Shown: positions 7,918-16,106 of the stretch, one piece after another
How positions within the stretch are numbered: position 1 is the first letter of the stretch
Layout of the letters: each line of letters opens with the position of its first letter
Made by a program: the position numbers and the translations under genes
Notes under the pieces: model-generated
Database searches by the model: none
What the model was told of the DNA's origin: nothing
Seen by the model: the letters and a program-made list of their open reading frames with translations, nothing else
Assembly: GCA_052400665.1 (NCBI GenBank)
Contig: JBQTGK010000001.1
DNA length: 64,000 nucleotides
Strand: one strand, 5' to 3'
Origin: JBQTGK01 sp052400665
GTDB taxonomy: Bacteria > Bacteroidota > Bacteroidia > Bacteroidales > Marinifilaceae

Positions 7918-8119
7918 TGTCACGGAATAAGAAAGTCTCTGTCACGGAATAACTTTTTGCTGTCACGGAAAGCAAAAATCGTGTCACGGAACAAGAAAAT
8001 CGTGTCACGGAAGGGGGTATCACGTGTCACGGAAGAGCAAAAGCTTGTCACGGAAAAGCTTTTTTATGTCACGGAAGAGGTAAGGTCTTGTCACGGAAGG
8101 GGTACCTCGTGTCACGGAA
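7918..8119 (+). repeat. Ten-copy array of TGTCACGGAA phased at 21-22 bp
   Basis: Exact copies start at 7918, 7940, 7961, 7982, 8003, 8025, 8046, 8067, 8089 and 8110. The spacing is 21 or 22 bp each time (22, 21, 21, 21, 22, 21, 21, 22, 21), which is two helical turns, so every copy faces the same side of the DNA. The 11-12 bp between copies are variable. An inverted near-copy, TTCCGCGACA, lies at about 7890-7899. Because 22-bp steps change the reading frame, the copies are read in all three frames, so coding does not explain the conservation. It looks like a DNA-binding array. Confidence 0.85.
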
Positions 8120-8765
8120 GTATTGGGAGCAGGGCGAGCACAGATAGGCTTTTCAACACAAACACATCGAGAATAGTTGGCTCTAAAGGAGATTTCACTA
8201 TTGAGTTGACGAAGCTTGCAGGCCCTGGCAGGGATTGCAGCGGTAGCTTGCCGCAGCGCTTAAGTGTGACGACCAGCAGGTGTGAGCGACCAGAGGAGCT
8301 CCACAGCTGATGTTGTCGGAAGGGTAAAGCGCAAGGGAACTTTAGCGAAAAGCCCGGCAGCCAGCAAAAAATACTCAACTTTATTTATCACTCACTTCGC
8401 CTAAATTTAAACTGTTTTGGATAAAGGCAATGCTCAATTCTCGTGTTTCAAAATAGCTAAGGCTATTTCTGCGAGGCTTAACACTGTGCTTCGCTTTATT
8501 TGCTCCACCACAGGCAGAACAATTTGGTTTCGATAGCCATTTTGCTGGCAAACAAAAATGCATGGTTTCAACAAGCATTTTAACAAAATGTCGACAATTG
8601 TTTCAACTCGAAGAAGACCTGCTACCTACATTTTATCACGAACAAATTAATTCTGTGGCAACTTAAAAAAAATCATGGTTTAAAATAAGGTAGCTATTTT
8701 TAGAATACTGGGAATTTACGCTACCTTTGGCACATAAACTTCCTGTTGTTTTTAATCGATACTGC
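8120..8765. other. Gene-free stretch between repeat array and histidine kinase
   Basis: No gene supported. Short open frames here (minus strand 8112-8378 and 8381-8578) lack any recognisable domain. The stretch is somewhat richer in G and C than the cassettes around 2-7 kb. It should contain the promoter of the histidine kinase; no consensus TAnnTTTG box was convincing. Confidence 0.4.
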
Positions 8766-10931
8766 ATGCATAAAAATACATCTATTAAAATTTGGCCATT
8801 ACTTATCTTATTCCATTTGCTGCTCCTTTCAACGGATGTTTACAGTTTGAACCGTGCAATTACAAGCACCGACAGCTTGCGCACTTTATTGGCTACTAAA
8901 ACGGGAAGTGCTAAAATTGCGATTCAACTCGACATTGCGCACCTCTTTAAAGATAGTGACATTGACGAGGCAAAAAGCCTAGCTCATGCGGCATTAGACA
9001 ACGCAACTAAAGCCAAGGACAACAACCTGATAATGCGCGCTTATTTGGCCCTTGGAGATATCTATTTAAGAATAGACAATTCGCAGTCGGTTGCCTATTT
9101 AGAAAGTGCATTATTACTGGAAGAAGCGACCGAATACTCTTGGTACAAAGGAGAAATACTGTACAAAATTGGTGTGAATAAATACAGAATAGGTGAAAAT
9201 ATTGTAGCTCTTGAATCGTTTAATGCTGCTATCCAAGCCTGCCGGGAGTCTAAAAATTTCAGGACAATGGGTGCTTCGTACTCTATGATGGGCTCTACTT
9301 TTAGAATGAACGGGCTGTACGATCGTGCTATTGAATACATCATAAAAGCAAAATTAAATTATAAAAAAGCAAATTTTACTGAGGGGAGTGCATGGTCGGC
9401 TTATTTGCTGGGGCAGATATACTTTAATTTAAAAGTTCCAGACATTGCGCTCGACTATACGCAGGAAGCTCTTGCTATTTACCTGAAACAGGCAAGTCTC
9501 GATGGCAACCAGAATGGCGTTGCCATGTGTTACGAGCAGATCGCACTAATTTATTTAGAATTGGACAATTTCGAAGAAGCTCGTAAAAACATTGCTTACA
9601 CGTTAAAAATACACACAAACGACTCCTCTGCCCTGGGCATATCGAATGTGCATAAAAATATGGGTAAAATAGAATATGCCATGGGTAATTATAAACTGGC
9701 AGAAAAGTATTTAAACCAAGCCGTACAGGTGCAAGAAGCAGGCAAATACCAACGAAGCCTCCCCAGCTCTTATGAATACTTAGGTTTAATCCTAATTAAA
9801 AGAGGCCGCGTAGAAAAAGGGTTCGAAACCATTTACCGAGGGTTAGAACTAGCCATATCGAACAACCAGAAAAAAATTGAGTTAAACATTTATTCAAAGT
9901 TAGGCGAAGCGTATTTAGCAGTAAAAGATTATAAAAATGCCATTCGTTGTAAAAACAAACAAATCGAGATTCAGAGTTTACTTCTTTCGGGTAATGCTTT
10001 TATAAAAACAGAACAACTGCAAACAATTTACGAAATTGATGAAAAAAACCAGCAGATAGCAGGACTCGAAAAGCAGAATAAAATTAATGCCTTAAATATT
10101 AAACAGCAAAAGACCACTCGCAATGCGATGATTTTAGTGATTATACTGATCGTTTTAACTGCAACAATCATATACTATTTTTACTATAAACTGCGCCAGA
10201 AAAACTTCGAACTACACGAAATTAATGCAGCCAAAGATAAATTTTTTGCAATTATTGGACACGATTTACGTGGCCCTACAGGAACGCTTGCCTCGCTGCT
10301 CGAGCATCTTAATTCCAGCTTCGATGATTTTAGCGTTGATGAACTTAAAAACTTGTTGTCTATTTTGCATAAATCGGCAGTAAATGTAAGTAAGCTTCTC
10401 GAAAACCTGCTTATATGGGCACAATCGCAAGTGGGTAAAATTGAATACACACCAACAGTGTTAGTGCTTGACGATGTTTTTCAACATGAACTAAAGAACC
10501 TAAAACAATCAGCCGACACTAAACAAATCGACATCAGGCTCGAATTAAACAAGCCAATTTCGGTACTTGCCGATTTAAACATGCTACAAACCGTAGTACG
10601 TAACATTATCAGCAATGCCATTAAGTTTACACACCGCAATGGTACAATCCTTGTAAAATCGAAGATCAAAAACAAGGATACAGCTCTCGTTCAAATTATT
10701 GATAATGGGGTGGGCATAGAAAAAGAAAACCTCTTAAAAATATTTGAAACAAACAACACTTTTCATACCAAAGGGACAGAAAACGAGCAAAGCACGGGGC
10801 TGGGCTTACTACTTGTAAAAGATTTTATTGAAAAAAACAAAGGGATTTTATCAATTGAAAGCGAATTTGGCCAGGGAACAACTGTTTCGTTTACCCTTCC
10901 CATAAACAACACCAATTCCACTTCTAAATAA
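8766..10931 (+). CDS. TPR-repeat sensor histidine kinase
   Basis: A 721-residue protein from the ATG at 8766; an in-frame TTG at 8727 would add 13 residues but would bury the signal sequence, which starts MHKNTSIKIWPLLILF. After the signal come tetratricopeptide repeats (about 40-420), a short coiled region, one membrane helix (about 454-474), then a HisKA domain with the phospho-acceptor His in IIGHDLRGP (about residue 499) and an HATPase_c domain with N box NIISNAIKFTH, G1 DNGVGIEKE and G2 TGLGLLLVKDF. This is the common Bacteroidota type in which TPRs face the periplasm. No receiver or cognate regulator is adjacent. It is on the plus strand, opposite to all cassettes around it. Confidence 0.92.
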   Translation: MHKNTSIKIWPLLILFHLLLLSTDVYSLNRAITSTDSLRTLLATKTGSAKIAIQLDIAHLFKDSDIDEAKSLAHAALDNATKAKDNNLIMRAYLALGDIYLRIDNSQSVAYLESALLLEEATEYSWYKGEILYKIGVNKYRIGENIVALESFNAAIQACRESKNFRTMGASYSMMGSTFRMNGLYDRAIEYIIKAKLNYKKANFTEGSAWSAYLLGQIYFNLKVPDIALDYTQEALAIYLKQASLDGNQNGVAMCYEQIALIYLELDNFEEARKNIAYTLKIHTNDSSALGISNVHKNMGKIEYAMGNYKLAEKYLNQAVQVQEAGKYQRSLPSSYEYLGLILIKRGRVEKGFETIYRGLELAISNNQKKIELNIYSKLGEAYLAVKDYKNAIRCKNKQIEIQSLLLSGNAFIKTEQLQTIYEIDEKNQQIAGLEKQNKINALNIKQQKTTRNAMILVIILIVLTATIIYYFYYKLRQKNFELHEINAAKDKFFAIIGHDLRGPTGTLASLLEHLNSSFDDFSVDELKNLLSILHKSAVNVSKLLENLLIWAQSQVGKIEYTPTVLVLDDVFQHELKNLKQSADTKQIDIRLELNKPISVLADLNMLQTVVRNIISNAIKFTHRNGTILVKSKIKNKDTALVQIIDNGVGIEKENLLKIFETNNTFHTKGTENEQSTGLGLLLVKDFIEKNKGILSIESEFGQGTTVSFTLPINNTNSTSK

Positions 10932-11339
10932 GCAATAAGCTAAAGGATTCCTACATTTATCTATTCTGAATTCAGACTTCTTTAAACACTATATGTCGCA
11001 AGTCTGTGACTTGTGGTTTTAGAGCAAAACAAGATCAATTAATCCCTTTTCCTCTTGCATAATCTATTGCGCTACTGTATTTGTATTCCTTTATCCTTAA
11101 TACAATGATATACCTATCTCCAGGTGTATTTTTGTATTGTACAAGGTCTAAATACTGCTATCCAATATACCGTAGCAAAGCTTATAAAATAAGGTTTTTC
11201 CTGATCTCGAAATTTGTAATTACGCCTTATTGTCAATGTTTAATTCTGGATATCTTCTTATAAGTAAACATTGAGCTTACACACTTTGTTATTTTCACAA
11301 TTTACAGACTTGCGGCAGATTGGTGGCAGCTTTGATTTG
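10932..11339. other. Gene-free stretch after the histidine kinase
   Basis: No gene supported. A small dyad CAAGTC-TGT-GACTTG (10999-11013) followed by GGTTTT could be a weak terminator for the kinase. The 11-bp sequence CGCAAGTCTGT (10997-11007) recurs inverted at 11304-11314, near the right edge of the inserted segment. A 60-codon plus-strand frame (11081-11263) has no support. Confidence 0.4.
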
Positions 11340-11582
11340 ATTGCAGATTGGAAATCATGCTCGTTATTTGCAGACTACAATCCTACGGGAACTGTTTTTT
11401 TTATTTGACCTTCTTAAAAACCACTTATTCCCAATTTACAAGTTCCAAATAGTCTTGTAAAATATATCATTCCTCATAAGCAGTAGATAAATCTCTGGAA
11501 CCATCAACCCACCGACTGTTAGCTGCGCTGTTCTTCGAAACATGTTGGGCAGTCCCTGCCACACGAACGCTTAGTTGTTGGC
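11340..11582 (-). repeat. Long intercassette repeat, right-hand part (copy D)
   Basis: Matches the second half of copies A and B (GCAGACTACAA...CTACGGGAACTG, ACCACTTATTCC, CCCACCGACTGTTAGCTGCGCTG, GGGCAGTCCCTGCC) with somewhat more differences. It ends in GTTGGC (11577-11582), where copy A has GTTAGGC, again diverging exactly after the core triplet. Begins with the 16-bp sequence also found at 7693-7708. Confidence 0.8.
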
Positions 11583-11785
11583 AACTGGGCTTTGTTCTTA
11601 CTTAACATCTTGATTCTGTCTTGTTTTATGTTTGTGTTAATGTTTTACAAGTCTGTCGAACAGTTTTAGAATATTGTTCTTTTAACGTCTATGTTTACCG
11701 AATTCTTTTCTGCCTTAGTCATATTCTTGTCGAAGGATGAGAATCATTAACGAAGAATGACGAACATTTCACCTTATATCAGAAT
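11583..11785. other. Spacer between repeat D and a small membrane gene
   Basis: About 200 bp of AT-rich sequence with no gene or clear structure. At most other boundaries the core lies within about 15-90 bp of the stop codon, so this gap is longer than usual and may hold a decayed cassette gene. Confidence 0.4.
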
Positions 11786-11968
11786 CTATTTATTTTTTTT
11801 TAATAACCGAATTCCAACAGCTGGAAATGCTACTGCTGGAAAGACTACTAAAGGAATTGTTTCATTTTCAAATTCGTAAAAATGAAAGCCTTTTGCTAAT
11901 AATAGAATCATCGATACTAAACCAATAATTATCAAGAAAAATCCTGTAGCCTTATTGTATTTTTTCAT
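11786..11968 (-). CDS. Small two-helix membrane protein
   Basis: A 60-residue protein with hydrophobic segments at about 7-26 and 38-54 and Lys-rich ends (MKKYNK and LLKKNK). No family recognised. It is a single-gene cassette whose start is 52 bp from the GCCTAAC core of the element at 12020. It resembles the other small membrane proteins of the array (at 3903 and 4971) in size and shape but not in sequence. Confidence 0.5.
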   Translation of the reverse strand: MKKYNKATGFFLIIIGLVSMILLLAKGFHFYEFENETIPLVVFPAVAFPAVGIRLLKKNK

Positions 11969-12019
11969 AGGCCTTAGTTTTGTTATTGTATTATTAAATT
12001 ATTTTGTTTCTGCCTTGTT

Positions 12020-12259
12020 GCCTAACGGATGGCGGTATGAAACGTTGGATTGCGGGATACTTACTGTCTAATTACACCGAACTTGATGCGTGGTAGGATG
12101 TTTTATTATCCACCTAAACCCCAAAGTTTTATACCGTGCTAGGCTATAAATAGTTGCCGATTACGAAACACTAAATTTTCAATTTAATATGCACTTCATT
12201 CGAGCTGTAATGCCCAAATTTACTAATATTACGGCAATTATTTATGAGCCTGTGTTATG
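12020..12259 (-). repeat. attC-like intercassette element with nested hairpins
   Basis: Starts GCCTAAC (12020-12026), a perfect match to the RYYYAAC core. An inner arm TATACCGTGCTAGGC ends at 12144 and pairs with the left arm through GGTATGAAACGTTGG against GGTATAAAACTTTGG. A second GTT core, GTTATGC, lies at 12253-12259, 12 bp before the next stop codon. The site may therefore be the 125-bp hairpin 12020-12144 or the full 240 bp. A dyad TTGCCG/CGGCAA lies between the two. Confidence 0.55.
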
Positions 12260-12271
12260 CCCTGTTTTTCT

Positions 12272-13003
12272 TTAAAATCTACTATCAATTTGTATATCTC
12301 TATCTAAACTATTTAATAGATTTTCAAATGTTTCGTTAGGTGATAATCCACCAGTTAAATTATTTACCATACTTTTTATATTAAATTTACAATAAGTACC
12401 CTTCCTTGGATTATATAACCCAGCATAATTCCATATCATATTATCTGACACCTGCCCTAAAGCAAGATAAATAAAAAGTTGTTTTAAGTCACTTGATTTA
12501 AAATTTCTATTTACTGTTTTAATCTCATAAAGAGTATCATCAATTGAGATATCTGCTTCTAAATCTGGGAAAATACCATATCCTTTTAATGTAGGCTTAA
12601 ATTGGACTGATTCTTTTTTATTGATTTTAATAAACTCAAATATATTCTTACTTATTGAAGATATTTCTTCAATTTCCACTTTACTTAAAACCAAGTCTTT
12701 TTTAGTGTAATTACCTGATTTCCAGATTATGAATGCAGTTTGAGTTATTAAATCTAACAAATTAGTTTTATCTGATAAGAACTCTTCAATAGCACAATCA
12801 TTTTCTATTAATTTATTAGTTAAAATAAATGCTGCTTCAGACACTAAATCGTATTTAATATTCTCCTTTATAGGAATAGGAATCTTATTTAGTTGTTTAA
12901 CTTGAGATTCATTAAACATTCTCATAAAATTCGAATTCAACAGAGGAAAATGTTGCTTCCAAACAACACTAAATTTTTCTGCAATATCTCTTTCTGTAAT
13001 CAT
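12272..13003 (-). CDS. PD-(D/E)XK-like nuclease partner of the reverse transcriptase
   Basis: A 243-residue protein. The C-terminal half carries a PD-(D/E)XK pattern: Asp151 in FPDLEADISI, Glu160-Ile-Lys162 in LYEIKTV, and then a QLFIYLALG helix (Gln175), the usual order in this nuclease superfamily. The N-terminal 140 residues are helical and unrecognised. Its ATG overlaps the reverse transcriptase stop by 4 bp (ATGA at 13003-13000), so the two proteins are coupled and probably work together. The likely role is DNA or RNA cleavage in an anti-phage system. The nuclease call rests on motif order only; I do not recognise a named family. Confidence 0.65.
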   Translation of the reverse strand: MITERDIAEKFSVVWKQHFPLLNSNFMRMFNESQVKQLNKIPIPIKENIKYDLVSEAAFILTNKLIENDCAIEEFLSDKTNLLDLITQTAFIIWKSGNYTKKDLVLSKVEIEEISSISKNIFEFIKINKKESVQFKPTLKGYGIFPDLEADISIDDTLYEIKTVNRNFKSSDLKQLFIYLALGQVSDNMIWNYAGLYNPRKGTYCKFNIKSMVNNLTGGLSPNETFENLLNSLDRDIQIDSRF

Positions 13004-14592
13004 ACTAAAATTAGTTTATTGGACTGTTGCCTTTGTGAGCACCAGTCACGCATAAGTATTTCTTCTTTACTAAAAAGACTTTTATTGTGATTTCTCCAAT
13101 GTTTCCCTTCATCACCAAGAAAATAGGATGCGTAAATAAATGCTCGCCTTTCCCAAATTGTCATTGTTGTAAATTGATTTTTAATATCAACAAGCCAATA
13201 ATGACAATTCCAATTTGCCATAGCTATTATTATTTGTCGTTTAAGAAAATGATTTGGTACTGATTCATAAAGTTGAACAAATAATTCTTCTTTTTCCTGT
13301 GAATGAGTTATAGATAAAATCTGAACGATATAATTCAAATTTATCTCAACCTTAGTTAAATAGTTCTCGTTTTTAAAAAGTTCTAACAAGGATTTATCAA
13401 TTAATTCCTTTCCACTCTTGTTAAGGTCATCATAAATACTTCTCATTGAACGCATAATCGTTGTAAATACTGACGAAAGAGTTAATAGATTATTTTGGTC
13501 AAGTAGGATTCTTACAGCCTGAATTTGGTTTTCCTTTGTTAAGGCTTTGATTGAGTTAATTGCTTGTTTTGTAACTGTTTGGTCTATCCTTGTTTTATTC
13601 ACTTCTTTGGACAGAATACCAACAATATCAATTTCACGAACTGCTTGTTTTAGAGACTCGTAGTCATCAATTGCAGTTGCAGAATATGGGTCAAAACGAA
13701 TTGAAATATTTAACAACTTTTGTTCTTCATCAGAGCTTTCCTCTTTTGGTTTTGGGTCTAAAAAATTATGAATATCTCTGAATTCATCAGTTTTCATAAT
13801 TTTAGTTTTATTTTTTTGTAACCCTAATTGGTCATTTGAAAGTTTTTCAGAAAGAAGTATTAAGGTTTTATATGCTTCTGATTCAGAATTACAAAAGATT
13901 GTATAATCGTCAACATATCTACAAAATACAATACCTTTTGATTTAAGATGTGAATCAGTATGATTAAGAGCTAATTCTGCTAATATTCTCGATGCAGGCC
14001 CACCAACAGGTAATCCATACGATATTGTTCCTGAGAACAGTCCAAGTAGTTTAATAATTTTCTTTGCAATATCAGATGTATTATCAATTCTCTTTAATTC
14101 ATTTTCCAATTTATGATGATTAATTCTTGGATAAAAATTTGATATGTCAGTTTGCAGCACATAATCATATGATTGAGATAATTCAATACATTGCTTTTTA
14201 TAGTCAATCCAATTTGCATCTGTAAAAAGAGAACTCTTTTCATTATTCCATTTATATCGATACGAAAAAACTGTTTTATCATTTTCTTTAATTCTTGATT
14301 TCTCAATTTCTTCTGCTAATGAAATAACTAAACCTAAAAAATAAACATTCCAAAATGGCTCTATCAGAGTAGCACTTCTGAAACCATAGTAACCAACTTG
14401 ACTTAATTTTACAATAGTCAATGGTGGAAACCTACTTAATGCATCATCAAGATTATTATGTATCTCCATTAGATTATCTAATGTATCTTCAAGTTTTTCA
14501 TCAAATAAATATCTTTCGAAAGGAAAAGGAAATATGTCAGTATCTCCAAACCTAATTACATTCTGAACAGCTTTATTAAAATTATCTCTCAT
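13000..14592 (-). CDS. Reverse transcriptase of the defence-associated (DRT/UG) type
   Basis: A 530-residue protein with an RT core in the first 300 residues. Visible motifs: an N-terminal FGDTDIFPFPFE (15-26); motif A with Asp149 in LQTDISNFYPRI; motif B at 194-207 (GLPVGGPASRILAE); motif C Tyr226-Val-Asp228-Asp229 (RYVDDYTIF); motif D-like GLQKNKTKI (257-265). All catalytic aspartates are present. The C-terminal 230 residues are helical, without maturase (X) or HNH domains, so it is not a group II intron protein. No retron msr-msd is evident in the 118 bp upstream. Defence-associated RTs (DRT/Abi/UG group) match best. Overlaps the nuclease-like gene by 4 bp. Confidence 0.85.
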   Translation of the reverse strand: MRDNFNKAVQNVIRFGDTDIFPFPFERYLFDEKLEDTLDNLMEIHNNLDDALSRFPPLTIVKLSQVGYYGFRSATLIEPFWNVYFLGLVISLAEEIEKSRIKENDKTVFSYRYKWNNEKSSLFTDANWIDYKKQCIELSQSYDYVLQTDISNFYPRINHHKLENELKRIDNTSDIAKKIIKLLGLFSGTISYGLPVGGPASRILAELALNHTDSHLKSKGIVFCRYVDDYTIFCNSESEAYKTLILLSEKLSNDQLGLQKNKTKIMKTDEFRDIHNFLDPKPKEESSDEEQKLLNISIRFDPYSATAIDDYESLKQAVREIDIVGILSKEVNKTRIDQTVTKQAINSIKALTKENQIQAVRILLDQNNLLTLSSVFTTIMRSMRSIYDDLNKSGKELIDKSLLELFKNENYLTKVEINLNYIVQILSITHSQEKEELFVQLYESVPNHFLKRQIIIAMANWNCHYWLVDIKNQFTTMTIWERRAFIYASYFLGDEGKHWRNHNKSLFSKEEILMRDWCSQRQQSNKLILV

Positions 14593-14629
14593 TGTTAATT
14601 GGTCTTTCAGTTTTGTTCATTTAAATAGG

Positions 14630-14710
14630 GCATAACGGTTAGGCTATGAAGCGTACTTTTTTGTGTTGCGCCTGCGGCAGAAAAGTATGATTTATGAGCC
14701 ATTGTTAGCA
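14630..14710 (-). repeat. attC-like hairpin element (81 bp)
   Basis: Starts GCATAAC (14630-14636) and ends GTTAGCA (14704-14710), directly abutting the stop codon at 14711. The arms pair imperfectly: GGCTATGAAGCGTACTTTT on the left against the complement of the right arm, GGCTCATAAATCATACTTTT. The loop contains a second small stem (GCGCCTGCGGC). At 81 bp it has a typical attC length, and the reverse transcriptase start lies 38 bp beyond it. Confidence 0.6.
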
Positions 14711-15340
14711 TTAGTTTTTGTTCATTTTTTCTCTTTCATATTGTCCCAAATTATTAATAAGTATCCAACTTTTACTATCGGGGTCAATTATACCATAAAT
14801 AGTTCTATTTCTACTTGGTTCCAAATTGTTTAAATACTCAGTTAAAGAATTGTTTTTCGCATTTTCATAGTGGTCTTCAATTAGATGTAAAAAATCAATA
14901 GTTGATTGTTGCCAAGTATCTAAGTCAAGATTATTGTCATATAGTAGTTTAATCACAATTCCATTCTTGGTTTGAATGAAGATTGAAATTGCCTTCGATT
15001 GTGTATTTGAGGTGTCAATTTTATTTGTTGTTTCTTTGGCAGTTATTGTATTAACATTCATATTCTTAGTTTTCGCAAGAATGCTGTTAAGTTTATTCTT
15101 TAGCAACAAATAATGGTCTTTACCTGCTTCTTTAAGAAAAGCTTCAAAATATGGTTTAAGGATATATACTGCTACGATTCCTGGGATTATCCATTCGCTA
15201 GCTGCCCAAGCAGTTGGTTCTTTTCTTTCAACTCTTAGATCCAAAAGTTCGTTTTCAATTCCATCAACGATAAATTCATCAAAGTTATCAGGAAAGTAGT
15301 CTGGAAATTCAATTGCGATATGTGGTATGTCTTTTTTCAT
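14711..15340 (-). CDS. Hypothetical protein paired with AbiGi
   Basis: A 209-residue protein without a family I can name. The N-terminus (1-40) is acidic with a FPDYFPDNFDEF stretch; a hydrophobic segment at about 50-68 (WIIPGIVAVYILKPYFEAF) may be a membrane helix or a buried helix; the middle is Lys/Asn-rich; the C-terminal half looks alpha/beta. It starts 3 bp after the AbiGi-family gene, so the two form one cassette. By analogy with two-gene abortive-infection systems it may be the effector or its regulator; this is inference from neighbourhood alone. Confidence 0.7.
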   Translation of the reverse strand: MKKDIPHIAIEFPDYFPDNFDEFIVDGIENELLDLRVERKEPTAWAASEWIIPGIVAVYILKPYFEAFLKEAGKDHYLLLKNKLNSILAKTKNMNVNTITAKETTNKIDTSNTQSKAISIFIQTKNGIVIKLLYDNNLDLDTWQQSTIDFLHLIEDHYENAKNNSLTEYLNNLEPSRNRTIYGIIDPDSKSWILINNLGQYEREKMNKN

Positions 15341-15343
15341 TTT

Positions 15344-16087
15344 TTAATAGTCTGATAAAATTTGCTCGGTTGAACATATTTTGCTTAACAAAATATCTAA
15401 CTCTTTCCCTGAATACTGCTCATAATGAAGTTGTCTTAAAACTTTAACAACCTGAGGGATTTCTTCTGTCCTTTCTACAATTATATAAGAGATGTCTTGA
15501 ATTTCAAATTTGTACCTACAATCAATTAGTTCTTTGTTGTATTTCTCTTTATCACTATTATATGCTTTCAGACTGATAGAAAAGGGTTTATTGTTTATTT
15601 TATCTTTTGGAGGGATTAATCTCCATTCTCTTTCGTTATAATAATTATAGTTTTTCTTATCAAGCTTTCCTGTTCTTTTTAATGTACCAGAATAATTCTT
15701 TGCATAACTTTTAATTTGCAAGATTTCTCTTTTTTGTGCTGATGTTAAGTTACTATCTGTTTTTCTTCTGGCTTTAATTAGATTGTAAATACTTTCTGCG
15801 ATTAATGAATTTCTATCAATATATAAAACAGGGTTAACTCCATTTCTTACAGCCCATTCTTTTGTTAGTCCTATTCCATATTTGCCATATGCTTCAAAAT
15901 GCTGTGACGAACTTGAAAGTGGAATATCACAAAAAGAAATCATTGGATGAGCTGCTAATGAACTTCCTTTTTTACCCAATAATAATACTTCAGCACAATA
16001 TTTTATTCTAAATCCTTCTTTTAAAATTGACGAAAGGATGTCAAATGATTTAGTGTAATGTATTATTGAATTTGTACTTATTGCCAT
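15344..16087 (-). CDS. AbiGi-family abortive infection protein
   Basis: A 247-residue protein matching what I remember of the AbiGi family (PF10899): HYTKSFDILSSILKEGF near the start, RYC-like IKYCAEV (29-35), PMISFCDIPLS at about 49-59, then YGKYGIGLTKEWAVRNG (67-83) and NPVLYIDRNS. A C-terminal NEREWRLIPP motif follows near 152. In the lactococcal AbiG system, AbiGi acts with AbiGii to block phage growth; AbiGi is annotated as a putative antitoxin. Here no AbiGii homologue is recognised; the downstream gene is different. It is the first cassette on the right of the array, its start 20 bp from the core of repeat E. Confidence 0.8.
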   Translation of the reverse strand: MAISTNSIIHYTKSFDILSSILKEGFRIKYCAEVLLLGKKGSSLAAHPMISFCDIPLSSSSQHFEAYGKYGIGLTKEWAVRNGVNPVLYIDRNSLIAESIYNLIKARRKTDSNLTSAQKREILQIKSYAKNYSGTLKRTGKLDKKNYNYYNEREWRLIPPKDKINNKPFSISLKAYNSDKEKYNKELIDCRYKFEIQDISYIIVERTEEIPQVVKVLRQLHYEQYSGKELDILLSKICSTEQILSDY

Positions 16088-16106
16088 ATCGGTCGTTTAA
16101 ATTAAT

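Noticed and set aside
7918..8119. CRISPR array
   Set aside because: Repeat of 10 bp and spacers of 11-12 bp are far too short, and no cas gene is present.
7726..8310. 194-codon plus-strand open frame across the TGTCACGGAA array
   Set aside because: The repeat is read in three different frames because of 22-bp steps, the product is Cys/Ser/Arg-rich without a domain, and it overlaps a non-coding repeat element at its start.
8381..8578. 65-codon minus-strand open frame with a CSACGG motif
   Set aside because: A single Cys pair in an otherwise unrecognisable short frame; no neighbouring context or conservation evidence.
8727..8765. TTG start for the histidine kinase
   Set aside because: An ATG 13 codons downstream places a normal signal sequence at the N-terminus; the extra residues are polar and non-conserved in appearance.
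11081..11263. 60-codon plus-strand open frame
   Set aside because: Composition is that of random AT-rich DNA; no start context.
14593..14710. Retron msr-msd RNA upstream of the reverse transcriptase
   Set aside because: The 118-bp gap is occupied by an attC-like hairpin, and no a1/a2 inverted pair or branching-G context was found.
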